Of a stretch of DNA of 64,000 nucleotides, positions 1 through 10,066 are shown in pieces. Source of the DNA: Alicyclobacillus kakegawensis NBRC 103104 (GTDB taxonomy: Bacteria > Bacillota > Bacilli > Alicyclobacillales > Alicyclobacillaceae); contig NZ_BCRP01000002.1 of assembly GCF_001552655.1 (NCBI RefSeq), positions 124,001 to 188,000 on the forward strand, in the 5' to 3' direction. The stretch's first letter is position 1, and each line of letters starts with the position of its first letter. The position numbers were made by a program, and so were the translations under genes. The notes below the pieces were generated by a model that saw only the letters and a list, made by a program, of their open reading frames with translations, was not told where the DNA came from and did no database searches.

Positions 1-1
1 G

Positions 2-1852
2 CAGCAGCTGGAGGCGAGTCAGCGGGCGTGGGAAGAAGCGTCGGTGGTCCAGGCGGATCGGCGCAAACAGCTGTCGGAGCGGGGATTCGTCGAGACGGAC
101 GCGGTCCAGGAGCTGGCGCGGCGACAGGCGGAGGCGCAGCGCCGCCTGGCCGAGTTGACGGCTGACGCCGAGCGTGTGCAGGCGATGTTGGCGAAGGTTC
201 GCGAGCGGACGGCGCTGGAGCGCGAACGGGCTGCGTTGGCGCAAGCACCACGGCGGAGGCAGCCGGTGGTCAGGCGGTGGATGCTGTGGCTGGCCGGCGG
301 TTTGGCGCTGGCGGCCGCCGTGGCGGCCGGGCTGCGACAGGAGTGGACACCGGCCGGCAGCGCCCTCTTGGCCGCCCTGTTGGCGCTGTGGGTCGCGGCC
401 AGGGCCGGCGCAGGACAGACGCCAGCCGACCGGGAGCAAGCCGCTCCCAGCGCGCGCCTGGCCGAGCTGGACGGGCGCCTGGCCCAATTGGAGGCCGAGC
501 TGGAGCAGTTGGCGGCCCGCCTGGTGCATGTGGATGTGGAGCGGCCGGAAGAACCGTTGCTGCTCGATGCGGGCGCGGCGGTCGCGGCAAGGATGCGCCA
601 GCAGGAGCAGGCGATGCAGCGGGTGGCGAGCGATGAGCAGTTGGTGTGGGCCTGGCAGGCGGCCTGCGCGCAAGTGCAGCGGATGGACGAGGCGCGCCGG
701 GCGGCCCGGACCGCGCTTGCCGCCCACAGGCGAGCCTTGGCAGATTGGTGCCAGGAGCACGGCGGGACTGGGGACCCGCCCCAGCGCGCCCGCGAGGTGT
801 TGGAGGAGTTTCGCCGCTGGGGCGAATTGTGGGAACGCCGCCAAGCTGCGGCCCGGAGCCTGGACGAAGCGCGGAAAACGTTGGCGGAGCTGGCGGCGTG
901 GTGGTCGGCGCACGGCCTGGCGGACCCGCCCGCGGTCGCCGGGGAAGACGCGTCTTCGCTGTGGGCACATGTGAACCGCGTGCAGGCGCGGCTTAGTGCC
1001 TGGCGCCGCCAGCAGGAGGACAGGCTGCGCGAGCTGGAGGAGGCGCTGCTCGACTGGCGGCGGGCGCACGCTGAAGCGGTAGGACGAGCGGGTGGAGGGA
1101 AGGACTGGGCGGCCGCAAGTATGCAGCTTCGCGGCGAGACAGAGGAGTCCATCCGAGCCCGCCTGGACGACGCCCGGGAGACAGTGCAGAGGTTGACGGA
1201 GCGGCACGACGAGTTGGTCAAGCAGATAGGAGAGCTGGAGGCACGATTGCGCGACTGGCCGAGCACCAGCACGGAGTTGGAGTGGCAGGTTGCGGCGCTT
1301 GCGGAACAAAAAGACCTGCTGGCCAAACAGTGGGCGGTGTACAGGCTGGCGCAGGCGCTGTTCAAGGAGGCGGCGGCCCGCCACAAGGCCCTCCGGCAGC
1401 CGCGCGCCCTGCGCTGGGCTGGCGAGATCCTCGCGCTCGCCACCGACGGGCGGTATCCGCAGCTGCGGGTGGAGGAATCCACTGACGGCCAACGCTACCT
1501 TATCGTGACAGACGCAAAGGGGCAAGAATGGGATCCAGCGGCCCTGTCGCGGGGCACGCGGGAACTGGCGGCGCTCGCCGTCCGGCTGGCGCTGATTGCC
1601 GACTATCGAGAGCGCGGCGTCCACCTGCCCGTCATCCTGGACGATCCGTTGGTCAATCTGGATCCTCTGCGCCGATCGCGTCTGCTTCGCCTTCTCCTGG
1701 AGGTTTCTGGTGAGCAGCAGATCCTCTATCTGACATGCCACGATTCGGTCGTACAGTGGGCTCGCCAGCAGGGTGTGCAGGTGCAGGTGATGTCGCCCCA
1801 TCCGCTGTCGGCGGCCCACAGACAGGCTGCGGCTGCGGGTCCGGAGCGGTGA
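2..1852 (+). CDS. YhaN/Rad50-like ATPase with internal membrane hairpin (5' end missing)
   Basis: The reading frame is open at the left window edge, so only the last 616 residues are seen. Most of it is Ala/Glu/Arg/Gln-rich coiled coil. Two hydrophobic stretches at about visible residues 88-140 look like a membrane hairpin. Near the C-terminus, VILDDPLVNLD followed by a His in a YLTCHDS segment is the Walker B/D-loop/switch region of SMC-Rad50 type ABC ATPases. The Walker A must lie upstream. The arrangement matches YhaN-type AAA proteins, which in B. subtilis neighbour an SbcD-like nuclease gene. Here the gene precedes addBA by about 100 bp, so a DNA-end role at the membrane is plausible but inferred. 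SbcC is the main alternative, but the membrane hairpin argues against it. Confidence 0.75.
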   Translation, partial: QQLEASQRAWEEASVVQADRRKQLSERGFVETDAVQELARRQAEAQRRLAELTADAERVQAMLAKVRERTALERERAALAQAPRRRQPVVRRWMLWLAGGLALAAAVAAGLRQEWTPAGSALLAALLALWVAARAGAGQTPADREQAAPSARLAELDGRLAQLEAELEQLAARLVHVDVERPEEPLLLDAGAAVAARMRQQEQAMQRVASDEQLVWAWQAACAQVQRMDEARRAARTALAAHRRALADWCQEHGGTGDPPQRAREVLEEFRRWGELWERRQAAARSLDEARKTLAELAAWWSAHGLADPPAVAGEDASSLWAHVNRVQARLSAWRRQQEDRLRELEEALLDWRRAHAEAVGRAGGGKDWAAASMQLRGETEESIRARLDDARETVQRLTERHDELVKQIGELEARLRDWPSTSTELEWQVAALAEQKDLLAKQWAVYRLAQALFKEAAARHKALRQPRALRWAGEILALATDGRYPQLRVEESTDGQRYLIVTDAKGQEWDPAALSRGTRELAALAVRLALIADYRERGVHLPVILDDPLVNLDPLRRSRLLRLLLEVSGEQQILYLTCHDSVVQWARQQGVQVQVMSPHPLSAAHRQAAAAGPER

Positions 1853-1957
1853 CGGCCGAGCGGCGGGTGCGGAGAGTTTGGGTGCGCCGTTTGTGGACAG
1901 GCCGGCACACGGTCGCACCAAAGGACGCGGTGTGTGCCATGGAAAGGAGCTGGGCGA

Positions 1958-4900
1958 ATGGCGAGTTTGGAGATCTGGGCGGGACCGGCTGGCAGCGGCA
2001 AGAGTCGGCGCGTGGCGGACGCCATCCGGAACAGGATTGAGCAGGACCCTCTGGGGCCACGCCTGTTTTGGCTGGTACCGGAAGCCGGCTCCTACGCCGC
2101 CGAGCGCGCCTTGCTCGGCGCCGTGCCGGCGTCGCTGCGGGCCGAAGTATTGAGCCTGCGGCGCCTGGCCAAGCGGCTGCTCGCGGACGTCAATCCGGAA
2201 ATGGTGCCCATCAACCGCACGGGCAAGCGGCTGTTGTTGGCCGCTGTGTATCAACAGTCGGTGCAGGAGCTGCAGGTCCTGCACCGGGTGGAGCCGTCGG
2301 TGCCGTTTCTGGACGCGATTCTTGACACGTTCCGGGAATTGACCGAACACCTCGCCTCACCGGCGGAAATTGCCGCCCATCTGGAGGCCGCGGCCAGCCG
2401 TGCCGGCGTCCTGGAGGGCTCGGCACATCCGGCGTCGCGACTGCCGGCGGACGAGCTGGCCGCCAGCCGCTCGCTGTTCGGCAAGCTGCGCGACCTTTGC
2501 CTCCTGTACGTGCGCTACCGTCAGGAGCTGGATGCTCGGGGATTGGCGGACGACGATGAACTGTTGCTGCGGGCGGCCGCGGCGTTGCCGCGGTGGACGC
2601 ACCTTGCGGGCGCGGAAGTCTTCGTCGACGGGTTTACCGATTTGACGCCGGCGGAGCGGGAATTTGTCCTGGCGCTGGCAGAGCGTTCGGCGCGGGCCGT
2701 GCTCACGCTGCCGTTGGACAGGGAGGCTTCGCAGCGGGCCATCTGTCCGTCCGCCGAGAGGGTTTTGCGGGAGCTGTCGGAACGGGTGCGGGAGTTGAGG
2801 CTGCCGTTTCGCATCCGTCACATGCCGGTCCCCAACCGCCGCTACCAGCATCGACCGGACCTGGCGCTGGTGGAGCGCTACGCGCTGGCGGATGACCACC
2901 CGGAGACCAAGCTGGCGGCCACCAGCATTGAAGTCGCGGCCGCGCAGAGCCGGCGCGTGGAGGCCGACGGAATCGCCGCCGAGATAGCGCGCCTGGTGCA
3001 TCAGGAGGGGTATCAATACGGCGATATCGCGGTGATTGCGCCCCGCCTGGACGAGTACGCGACCCTGCTGGAGGAGCGCTTCGCCGAACACCAGATTCCC
3101 TGTGACAGCGACGTCTACCCGCCTTTGGCCAGCCATCCCTTGCCCCGCTTCATCCAGGCTGTCCTGGCGGCCGTCGAGGAGTCCTGCTCCCTGGAGTCGA
3201 TGCAGCGTTTGCTGCGCACCTCCTTCTGCCCTTTGTCGATGGCGGAGGCGGACTGGCTGGAAGTGTACCTGGTGCGGCACGAGATAGAAGGCGTCAAGGT
3301 GTGGGCGCAGGCGGAGGCGTGGCGTTTTTCCCAACAGTCGGAAGCCGGCTTCCGCGCGCGGGAATCGTTGGCCGCCGAGGACGCCCGCGCGGACGAGCTG
3401 CGGCGTCGCATCGCCGGCTTCTTGTTGCCGTTCCTGACGGTCCTGGCGTCGCCCCGTGTGAGCCCGGACACGGTGGCGCGCCAACTCTGGGAGTTGCTGG
3501 AGCAGGTTCACGCCCGCGCCCAGATGGCCAGGTGGGTCGTAGCCGGCCGGGTGGCAGAGGAAAACCCGGTGGCGGCCGGCGTGCATGAGCAGGCCTGGCA
3601 AAAGGTTCTCGGCCTGCTCGACGATTTCGCTACCACGTTGCCGGGGCGGATGCTGCCGCGCAGTTTCCTGTGTCGCCTCATCCACGCCTCGCTGGAGGGG
3701 GAGACACTGGCCGCCATTCCCGCCGGGCTCAACCGCGTGTTCATCAGCGATCACGCCCGCGCTGCGGGGTGGGAGCGCAAGGTGGTGTTTGTCGCGGGCG
3801 CGCACGACGGGGCGCTGCCGCTGCGCGTGCACGAGACGGGACTGCTGCGCCAGGAGGAGCGGGAGCAGTTTCAACAATGGTTTGGTCGACGCCTGGGCGG
3901 GACGCTGGCAGACCGGCGGGCAGAGGCGCGCACCGCGGCGTACTTTGCCTTAACCCGCGCCTCTGAGCGTCTCTACCTTAGCTATCCGCAGAGCGACGCC
4001 GACGGTCGGGAGTTGCGGCCCGCCCGCCTGCTCGAGCGGTTGCTGTCTCTGTTTCAGGAAGGGAGTGTGCGCGTGCGGGTGGAGCGCGCAGACGGGAACG
4101 CCGCGCCGGCCCATCCGCCAGGAGTGCCCGGCCGGAGCGCGGATGATACCCTCCGCCCAGTTCCGTCGACGCCGACCGGCGCCCTGGCGGACACCATCAG
4201 CCGGCTGCGCCGGGGCGCAGCGGACGCGGTCGATCGCGCCGTGCTGCGCTGGCACCTGGAGCGGCCGCGCTGGGCTGAGGACGTGGCCAAGGTGTTCGGC
4301 GGCCTGACGCAACGGGCCAGTGCCGCCCCCTTGCCCCCGGACCTGACGCGGGAACTGTACGGGCAGCCGCTGACCGTCAACGTCTACCAGTTGGAGACGT
4401 TCGCCGCCTGCCCTTACCGGCACTTTGCCGAATACGGGCTGCGCCTGCGCGAGCAGGAGCTTCAGGACCCAACCCCGGCGCTGCGCGGTTCCCTCATCCA
4501 TGACGCCCTGTATGCGTTGGTGCAGAGGCTGCAGGGGGACACCGCGGCCTGGCGGCGGATGACCGATGAAGCGGCGCGGGCGGCAGCGCGCGAGACGTTC
4601 GCCGAAGTGCTTGGGCGCGCCCAGGCCCAGCCGTGGCGGCGCAAGGCCATCAAGCGCCAGCAGGCGGCGGAGGCGTTGGCTGTCATTGAGGACGCCGCCG
4701 TCGTGTTGACGCGGCACATGCGCCACGGCCGCTTCCAACCGGCGTTCATGGAACTGTCCTTCGGGGATCACGAGGATGACGTCTTGCCGTTGTTTGAGGT
4801 GAGCAGCCAAAGCGGAGCCCAGGTGCGGCTGCGCGGCCGGATCGACCGTGTGGACGTGGTCAGCGACGGGCAGGCGCAAGGGTTTCGGGTGGTGGATTAC

Positions 4901-5530
4901 AAGTCCAGCGTGCACACCTTGGACCTGACGGAGGTCGCGCACGGATTGCGCCTCCAGTTGCCCATCTACACAGCGGTGGTGGCCCGGCACAGCCAGGAAC
5001 TGTTTGGCCAGCCGTTGGCGGCGGCTGGTATGCTCTACTTCCCGATTCGGCGCACGCTGCCTGCGGACACGGTGCCGGTGTCGGAAACCGAGGCGACTGA
5101 ACGGGCTTATCGAGACATGCGCAGCCGCGGCTGGCTGCTCGCCCAAGACGACCTGGTGCAGGCGATGGACGAGCGCCTGCGCAAGGGGGGCACCGAACTG
5201 TTCCCGGTCGTTTACACCAAGGACGGAAGCTGGCGCAAGAGCGCGCCGGTGCTGGCCGACGACGAGTGGCGGGCGCTGATTGGCCGGGCGGTGGGCCACG
5301 CGGCGGAGTTGGGGGAACGCATCGCGGCCGGCGAGATTGCCGTCGCCCCCTACGACACGGGCCGCAAGAACGCCTGTCAGCACTGTCCGTATCAGGCGCT
5401 GTGCCACCTGGATGTGCGCTGGGACGCGCGGCCCTTGCGCCGGCTGGAGCCGTTTGCCCGCGAGCGGCTGCGGGAGTGGTCGGCATACGCGGATTGGGAA
5501 GGGGAAGCAAGCGATGGAGCTTTGCGATGA
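1958..5530 (+). CDS. addB: ATP-dependent helicase/deoxyribonuclease subunit B
   Basis: AddB pairs with AddA to process double-strand breaks for RecA-dependent recombination (the RecBCD role in Firmicutes). The ATG at 1958 is chosen because GGAAAGGAGC lies just upstream; an earlier in-frame ATG at 1934 has no site. The 1190-aa length fits the family. The Walker A GPAGSGKS is at residues 9-16. The RecB-type nuclease core shows GRIDRVD near 960 and VVDYKSS near 980. Cys818, Cys1140, Cys1143 and Cys1149 form the CX2CX5C staple that holds the 4Fe-4S cluster in this family. The 3' end overlaps addA by 17 bp, indicating translational coupling. Confidence 0.96.
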   Translation: MASLEIWAGPAGSGKSRRVADAIRNRIEQDPLGPRLFWLVPEAGSYAAERALLGAVPASLRAEVLSLRRLAKRLLADVNPEMVPINRTGKRLLLAAVYQQSVQELQVLHRVEPSVPFLDAILDTFRELTEHLASPAEIAAHLEAAASRAGVLEGSAHPASRLPADELAASRSLFGKLRDLCLLYVRYRQELDARGLADDDELLLRAAAALPRWTHLAGAEVFVDGFTDLTPAEREFVLALAERSARAVLTLPLDREASQRAICPSAERVLRELSERVRELRLPFRIRHMPVPNRRYQHRPDLALVERYALADDHPETKLAATSIEVAAAQSRRVEADGIAAEIARLVHQEGYQYGDIAVIAPRLDEYATLLEERFAEHQIPCDSDVYPPLASHPLPRFIQAVLAAVEESCSLESMQRLLRTSFCPLSMAEADWLEVYLVRHEIEGVKVWAQAEAWRFSQQSEAGFRARESLAAEDARADELRRRIAGFLLPFLTVLASPRVSPDTVARQLWELLEQVHARAQMARWVVAGRVAEENPVAAGVHEQAWQKVLGLLDDFATTLPGRMLPRSFLCRLIHASLEGETLAAIPAGLNRVFISDHARAAGWERKVVFVAGAHDGALPLRVHETGLLRQEEREQFQQWFGRRLGGTLADRRAEARTAAYFALTRASERLYLSYPQSDADGRELRPARLLERLLSLFQEGSVRVRVERADGNAAPAHPPGVPGRSADDTLRPVPSTPTGALADTISRLRRGAADAVDRAVLRWHLERPRWAEDVAKVFGGLTQRASAAPLPPDLTRELYGQPLTVNVYQLETFAACPYRHFAEYGLRLREQELQDPTPALRGSLIHDALYALVQRLQGDTAAWRRMTDEAARAAARETFAEVLGRAQAQPWRRKAIKRQQAAEALAVIEDAAVVLTRHMRHGRFQPAFMELSFGDHEDDVLPLFEVSSQSGAQVRLRGRIDRVDVVSDGQAQGFRVVDYKSSVHTLDLTEVAHGLRLQLPIYTAVVARHSQELFGQPLAAAGMLYFPIRRTLPADTVPVSETEATERAYRDMRSRGWLLAQDDLVQAMDERLRKGGTELFPVVYTKDGSWRKSAPVLADDEWRALIGRAVGHAAELGERIAAGEIAVAPYDTGRKNACQHCPYQALCHLDVRWDARPLRRLEPFARERLREWSAYADWEGEASDGALR

Positions 5531-8500
5531 ACGCTGGTCAGGCCCGCAGCTGCGGGCGATAGAGGGGCGCGGTCATAACCTGTTGGTCTCGGCGGGGGCC
5601 GGATCCGGGAAGACATCGGTGTTGGTCGAGCGCGTGGTGCGCCGGGTGGCGGGGGAAAACCCGGTTGATATCGACCGGCTGTTAATCGTCACCTTCACCG
5701 AGGCGGCGGCGGCCGAAATGCGCAATCGGATTGCGACGCGGCTAGAGCAGCTGTTGGAGGAAGCGCGAAGGGGCCGGGAGGCGGCGGCGGTTCGGCGCTT
5801 GTCCCGGCAACTGCTGCTGCTCGACCAGGCGCAAGTCTCCACATTGCACAGCTTTTGCATGGAGGTTGTCCGGCGCAACTTTCTCACGCTGGGCATGGAG
5901 CCGTCGTTTCGTATGCTGGACGAGGACGAGGCGGCAATTTTGCGCCGGGAGCAGTTTGAACAGCTGTTGGAGCAGCGTCTGCAGGGCGACGAGCAAGGCC
6001 GCTTCGCCGAAATGCTGGTCCGCTTTCGGGCGGCCGATCCGCTGCGCCTGATGGAGCTTGTGTTTCGTCTGGACGAGTTTGCGCGCAGCCAACCGGATCC
6101 GACCGGGTGGCTGGATGGCGTGAGCCGCATGTACGCACAGGCCCGCGAGCAATCGTTCTCGCAGTTGCCCTGGACGCCGGTGTTTCTCCAGTGGATGGAC
6201 GGCGAGTTGGCGTATGCCGCGAGCCTTTGCGCGCACGCACTCGCCCTGGCGGCGCAGGCCGAAGAGCTGGCGCGTTACGCGGACAACCTGGCGGCGGTGC
6301 GGGATGCATTGAATCAATGGCGCCAGGCCCTGGCCGAGCAAGGGCTGGACGCGTCTGTGCCGCATGCCGCCGCGCTCTCCGGTCTGTTGGCGGCGACTGT
6401 GCGCGGCAAGGACCATCCCCTCAAGGAGGAGGTGCGGCGGCTGCGCGACAGGGCTAAAAAGTCGCTCTTGAAGGTGATAGCCATCGCGGGCCGCGGCGAG
6501 GCGGCGCTGCGCCAGGACATCGTGGACCTGGCGCCCAGCGTGGAGCAACTGATGCAGTTTGTCAAGGACCTGCAGGTGCGCTGCGACGAAGCCAAGCGGC
6601 GCCGACAGGCGCTGGATTTCAATGATTTGGAGCACCTGGCGCTGCGGGTGTTAAGCGATCCGGAGAGTGGGGAGCGGGATCGGCTGCGGCGGCGGTTTGT
6701 GGAGGTGTTCGTCGACGAGTATCAGGACACCAGCCCCATCCAGGATGCCCTGTTGGCCGCCGTCAGCCGCCCGGAGGGCAACCTGTTTGCGGTCGGAGAC
6801 GTCAAGCAGAGCATCTACCGGTTTCGCATGGCCGAGCCGCGGCTGTTCCTGCACCGCTACCGCACCATGGGGCGCAGCGAGCCGGGCGAGGTCGTGGAAT
6901 TGACCGCTAACTACCGCAGCCGCGGCGAGGTGGTCGACGCGGTCAACTACCTGTTCATGCAGCTGTTCGTCCCCGATTTGGGCGGCATTGATTACAGCGA
7001 AGACACTTGGATGAAAGCCGGTGCCGAGTACCCTCCGCCGCACGGACAGCCCGACCTGGCCGGTCCGATAGAGGTGCACCTGATTGAGCGCGCGGATGCC
7101 GACCGCTCGCGTCAGGACGAATCGGAGGAAGAGGCGGAAACCGGGCGTGACGCGGCGCAAGACGCGGCTGCGGACGGGCCCGAGGCGGACGCGCCCTCGC
7201 CTGAGGATTTGACCGCACTGGAGCGCGAAGGCGCCGTGATAGCCCGCCGCATTCTGGAGTTGATGGGGCTGGTGGACGGGCATGCCCGCCGCGCTGTCTG
7301 GGATGCGTCCGCCCGTCAGTACCGTCCGCTCCGGTACCGGGACATTGTGATTTTGCTCCGATCCGCCCGCGGCCGCACCAACGTTCTCCTCGACGTGTTG
7401 GCTCGCCACGGGATTCCGGCCCATGGGGCGACGTCCACCGGGTTTTACGGGGCCTTGGAGGTGCGCTGGTTGACCAGCGCCCTGTTGGCGGTCGACAATC
7501 CGCGCCGTGAGGTGGCGCTGGCGGCGCTGCTGCGTTCACCGCTCGGCGGTTTTTCGGACCGCGACTTGGCGCAGATCCGTCTATTCGCGCGGGGCAATTA
7601 CTACGAAGCGCTGCGCGAGGCGGTGGCCAGCGCGCGGCGTCCTGGCGAAGGGCAGACCACCCGCCCGCTGGCCCCCGATCTGGCGGCGCGCCTGAACGCT
7701 TTCTGGAGCGTGTTTCAGTCCTGGCGCCAGTTGGCACGCCAGGATTCAGCGGAAGCGGTGCTGCGGAGAATCCTGGCTGATACCCGACTGATGCCGTTTT
7801 TGTTGGCCATGCCGGGCGGGGAGACGCGCAGGGCGAACGTGGAGCAGCTGTTGGACCAGGCGCGCGCCTTTGACCACACGTCGAGCGATGGCCTGTTCGG
7901 ATTCGTGCGCCGGCTCGGCGATCTGCAAAGACACCAACTGGATGCCGGTGGAGCCCAGGCCATCGCGGCGGGAGAAGACGTGGTGCGGGTGATGACCATC
8001 CACCAGAGCAAGGGGCTCGAGTTTCCGGTGGTGTTTGTGGCCGACCTGGGCAAGCTGTTTTATCAAGACCCGCAGGAGAAATCCTATCCGCTGCACCCGG
8101 ATTTAGGATTGGGACCGCAGTTTGTCGACGCCGGTGGACGCCGGCGCTGGTTGACCATGGCTTCCGTGGCGCTGGCGGAGGTCAACCGGCGCGAGTTTCT
8201 GGCCGAGGAGGCGCGGGTGCTGTATGTCGCGCTGACGCGGGCGCGCGAACGGTTGATCCTGGTGGCCTCAGCTACCGACCTGCCGCGCCGCGTCCAGTGG
8301 GCGCGGCAAGGAGTGCCTCCGTCCGGGCGGGCGCTGCCGGGCTATTGGCTGCTGCGGGCGGCGGGGTACCTCGACTGGCTGTTGCCGGCGCTTCTCCGCC
8401 ATCGCGACGGGGCGGCGCTGCGGCGATTGACAGCCGAGGCCGACGAGTGGGACCTGCGGCCGCTGGCGGGTGTCTATGACCACCCGGCGCGTTTTCAGGT

Positions 8501-9443
8501 GCGGCTGTGGAACGCGGCGCCAAACGGATTGGAGCGCGTGTCGGCGGACGCCTGGCAGGCTGGAGAGACAGCGCTGCCCTGGCCGGACTTCGCCGCGTTC
8601 TCCGACTGGATATGCGCCCCGACGGAACCTTCGGCGCAAGCGGAGGTGGCGGCGGCGCTCGCGGGGGTGAACGCCGGGCAGGCGTTCACGGAAGTACCCG
8701 GGAAGGTTTCCGCGACCGACCTGCGCCGTCTGTGGGTGGCGCAGACCCGTGGCCGCGGGAAGGCGCACGGGTTGTCGCAGAGCGCGGCGGAAAGCCTGCT
8801 CGAGACCCCGCGCTTCACCGGGGCGCCGGCCTCGGGACGGGCCAGCGGGAGTGCCTACCACGCGGTGATGCAGCACCTGGACCTGCGCATCCCAGCCACC
8901 CGCGACGCGGTGGCCGCCGCGGTGGACGAGCTGTGGGCCAGCGGGCGCATCACCGAAAGAGAGCGGGCTGCCGTGTCGGTGGAGGACATTGTGGCCTTCC
9001 TGCAGTCCGAACTGGGGCAGCGCGCCCGGCGGGCGTTGCGCCTGTGGCGGGAGCAACCTTTCTTCGCCCGTCTCGAACTGGCCGATGCGCCGATTTGGGG
9101 AACGCCAGGACAGGCCCCGTTTGTCGTCGTCCAAGGGGTCATCGACCTGATGTTTGAGGATTCGGACGGCTTGGTTCTGGTCGACTACAAGACGGACAGG
9201 GTGAATCGGCAGGAAGTGGAGCGGCAGGCGGCTGAGTACTCGGCCCAGGTGGCTGCCTATCTGCGGGTGGTGCAGAGCGCGGCGGGCGGACGACCGGTCA
9301 GCGCTTGGCTGTACTTTGTCCGCGCGCGGGCCGACGTGCCGATGGCGGACGTGGATTTGTCGGCCGTGTTCAAAGCACAGGCAGGGGAAGCCGGCAGCGC
9401 CTGGTCCGCGTTTGACAAGTCTGCTGATGTCCGTATAGAATGA
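5514..9443 (+). CDS. addA: ATP-dependent helicase/nuclease subunit A
   Basis: UvrD-like superfamily 1 helicase with a C-terminal nuclease, 1309 aa. The start at ATG 5514 lies inside the end of addB and gives MELCDERW, followed by Walker A AGAGSGKT at about residues 27-34. VDEYQDTSP (Walker B, near 400), a late helicase motif around VMTIHQSKGLEFP, and ALTRARERL are all visible. The nuclease motif is QGVIDLMF plus VDYKTDR near 1207-1228. An acidic Asp/Glu/Ala-rich linker lies around residues 525-565. AddA supplies the 3'-5' translocating motor and one of the two nuclease sites of the AddAB complex. A promoter for the following paa operon lies inside the last 35 bp of this gene. Confidence 0.97.
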   Translation: MELCDERWSGPQLRAIEGRGHNLLVSAGAGSGKTSVLVERVVRRVAGENPVDIDRLLIVTFTEAAAAEMRNRIATRLEQLLEEARRGREAAAVRRLSRQLLLLDQAQVSTLHSFCMEVVRRNFLTLGMEPSFRMLDEDEAAILRREQFEQLLEQRLQGDEQGRFAEMLVRFRAADPLRLMELVFRLDEFARSQPDPTGWLDGVSRMYAQAREQSFSQLPWTPVFLQWMDGELAYAASLCAHALALAAQAEELARYADNLAAVRDALNQWRQALAEQGLDASVPHAAALSGLLAATVRGKDHPLKEEVRRLRDRAKKSLLKVIAIAGRGEAALRQDIVDLAPSVEQLMQFVKDLQVRCDEAKRRRQALDFNDLEHLALRVLSDPESGERDRLRRRFVEVFVDEYQDTSPIQDALLAAVSRPEGNLFAVGDVKQSIYRFRMAEPRLFLHRYRTMGRSEPGEVVELTANYRSRGEVVDAVNYLFMQLFVPDLGGIDYSEDTWMKAGAEYPPPHGQPDLAGPIEVHLIERADADRSRQDESEEEAETGRDAAQDAAADGPEADAPSPEDLTALEREGAVIARRILELMGLVDGHARRAVWDASARQYRPLRYRDIVILLRSARGRTNVLLDVLARHGIPAHGATSTGFYGALEVRWLTSALLAVDNPRREVALAALLRSPLGGFSDRDLAQIRLFARGNYYEALREAVASARRPGEGQTTRPLAPDLAARLNAFWSVFQSWRQLARQDSAEAVLRRILADTRLMPFLLAMPGGETRRANVEQLLDQARAFDHTSSDGLFGFVRRLGDLQRHQLDAGGAQAIAAGEDVVRVMTIHQSKGLEFPVVFVADLGKLFYQDPQEKSYPLHPDLGLGPQFVDAGGRRRWLTMASVALAEVNRREFLAEEARVLYVALTRARERLILVASATDLPRRVQWARQGVPPSGRALPGYWLLRAAGYLDWLLPALLRHRDGAALRRLTAEADEWDLRPLAGVYDHPARFQVRLWNAAPNGLERVSADAWQAGETALPWPDFAAFSDWICAPTEPSAQAEVAAALAGVNAGQAFTEVPGKVSATDLRRLWVAQTRGRGKAHGLSQSAAESLLETPRFTGAPASGRASGSAYHAVMQHLDLRIPATRDAVAAAVDELWASGRITERERAAVSVEDIVAFLQSELGQRARRALRLWREQPFFARLELADAPIWGTPGQAPFVVVQGVIDLMFEDSDGLVLVDYKTDRVNRQEVERQAAEYSAQVAAYLRVVQSAAGGRPVSAWLYFVRARADVPMADVDLSAVFKAQAGEAGSAWSAFDKSADVRIE
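9412..9441 (+). promoter_or_regulatory. Sigma-A-type promoter of tetR-paaABCD inside addA
   Basis: TTGACA at 9412-9417 is followed, after 16 or 18 bp, by TATAGA (9434) or TAGAAT (9436). The promoter overlaps the last codons of addA, and transcription would start near 9448, at the edge of the palindrome at 9449-9462. It separates the paa operon from addAB. Confidence 0.7.
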
Positions 9444-9448
9444 CACTG

Positions 9449-9462
9449 AACAAGCGCTTGTT
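9449..9462. promoter_or_regulatory. Perfect 14-bp palindrome, candidate TetR operator
   Basis: AACAAGCGCTTGTT is its own reverse complement. It covers the predicted transcription start and lies 22 bp before the tetR start codon. This position suits autorepression by the TetR-family protein and control of paaABCD. The binding protein is inferred from position only. Confidence 0.6.
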
Positions 9463-9484
9463 TGTTAGAACGAGAGGTGGTCCG

Positions 9485-10066
9485 ATGGCGGGACGAGGCC
9501 GCCGTCAACAGATTCTCGAGGCGGCGAGTGTGCTGTTCAGCACCAAAGGGTATCACGGCACGACCATCCGGGATATCGCGGATGAGAGCGGCCTGCTGTC
9601 GGGCAGCCTGTACGCGCACATCCGGACGAAAGAGGATTTGTTGTTCGAGATCACGGACGCGGTGGCCGATGCGTTCCTGGAGCGGTTGACGCCGATAGTA
9701 GAGAGCCAAGCCGCGCCCGAGGAGAAATTCCGGTCCGCTTTGGCCGCGCACGTGGCGGTGGTCAGCGACAATTTGCCGGCGGGCGCGGTCTTCTGCCACG
9801 AATGGCGGGCGCTCGGCGACGAGCGGCGGTCGGTGATTCAGGCCAAGCGGGATGCTTACGAGCGCCTGTGGGACCAGATCATCCAGGAGGGTGTGGCGAG
9901 AGGCGACTTCGCCCCGGAACTGGCGCGTTTTTCGCGTATCGTCACGCTGTCGGTGGCGAACTGGTTATACCAGTGGTACCACCCGGACGGAGATCTCAAC
10001 CCAGACCAGGTGTCTGAAGCGTTGGCCGACGTCATCCTGAACGGATTGTCGAGGAGGGAAGGCTGA
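9485..10066 (+). CDS. TetR/AcrR-family regulator of the paa operon
   Basis: A 193-aa protein. The N-terminal helix-turn-helix (TTIRDIADESGLLSGSLYAH, about residues 25-45) is typical of TetR, followed by a helical ligand domain. The ATG at 9485 sits 5 bp after GAGAGGTGG. Its stop overlaps the paaA start (TGATG), so it is co-translated with paaABCD and probably represses them. In other bacteria TetR-type PaaR responds to phenylacetyl-CoA, so that is the likely but unproven ligand here. FadR-like acyl-CoA sensing is an alternative. Confidence 0.85.
   Translation: MAGRGRRQQILEAASVLFSTKGYHGTTIRDIADESGLLSGSLYAHIRTKEDLLFEITDAVADAFLERLTPIVESQAAPEEKFRSALAAHVAVVSDNLPAGAVFCHEWRALGDERRSVIQAKRDAYERLWDQIIQEGVARGDFAPELARFSRIVTLSVANWLYQWYHPDGDLNPDQVSEALADVILNGLSRREG

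Noticed and set aside
2357-3877. Long antisense frames in addB, addA, hisS-aspS and other GC-rich genes
   Set aside because: High GC content lengthens chance frames. These have no motif or ribosome site, and the sense strand carries well-marked proteins.
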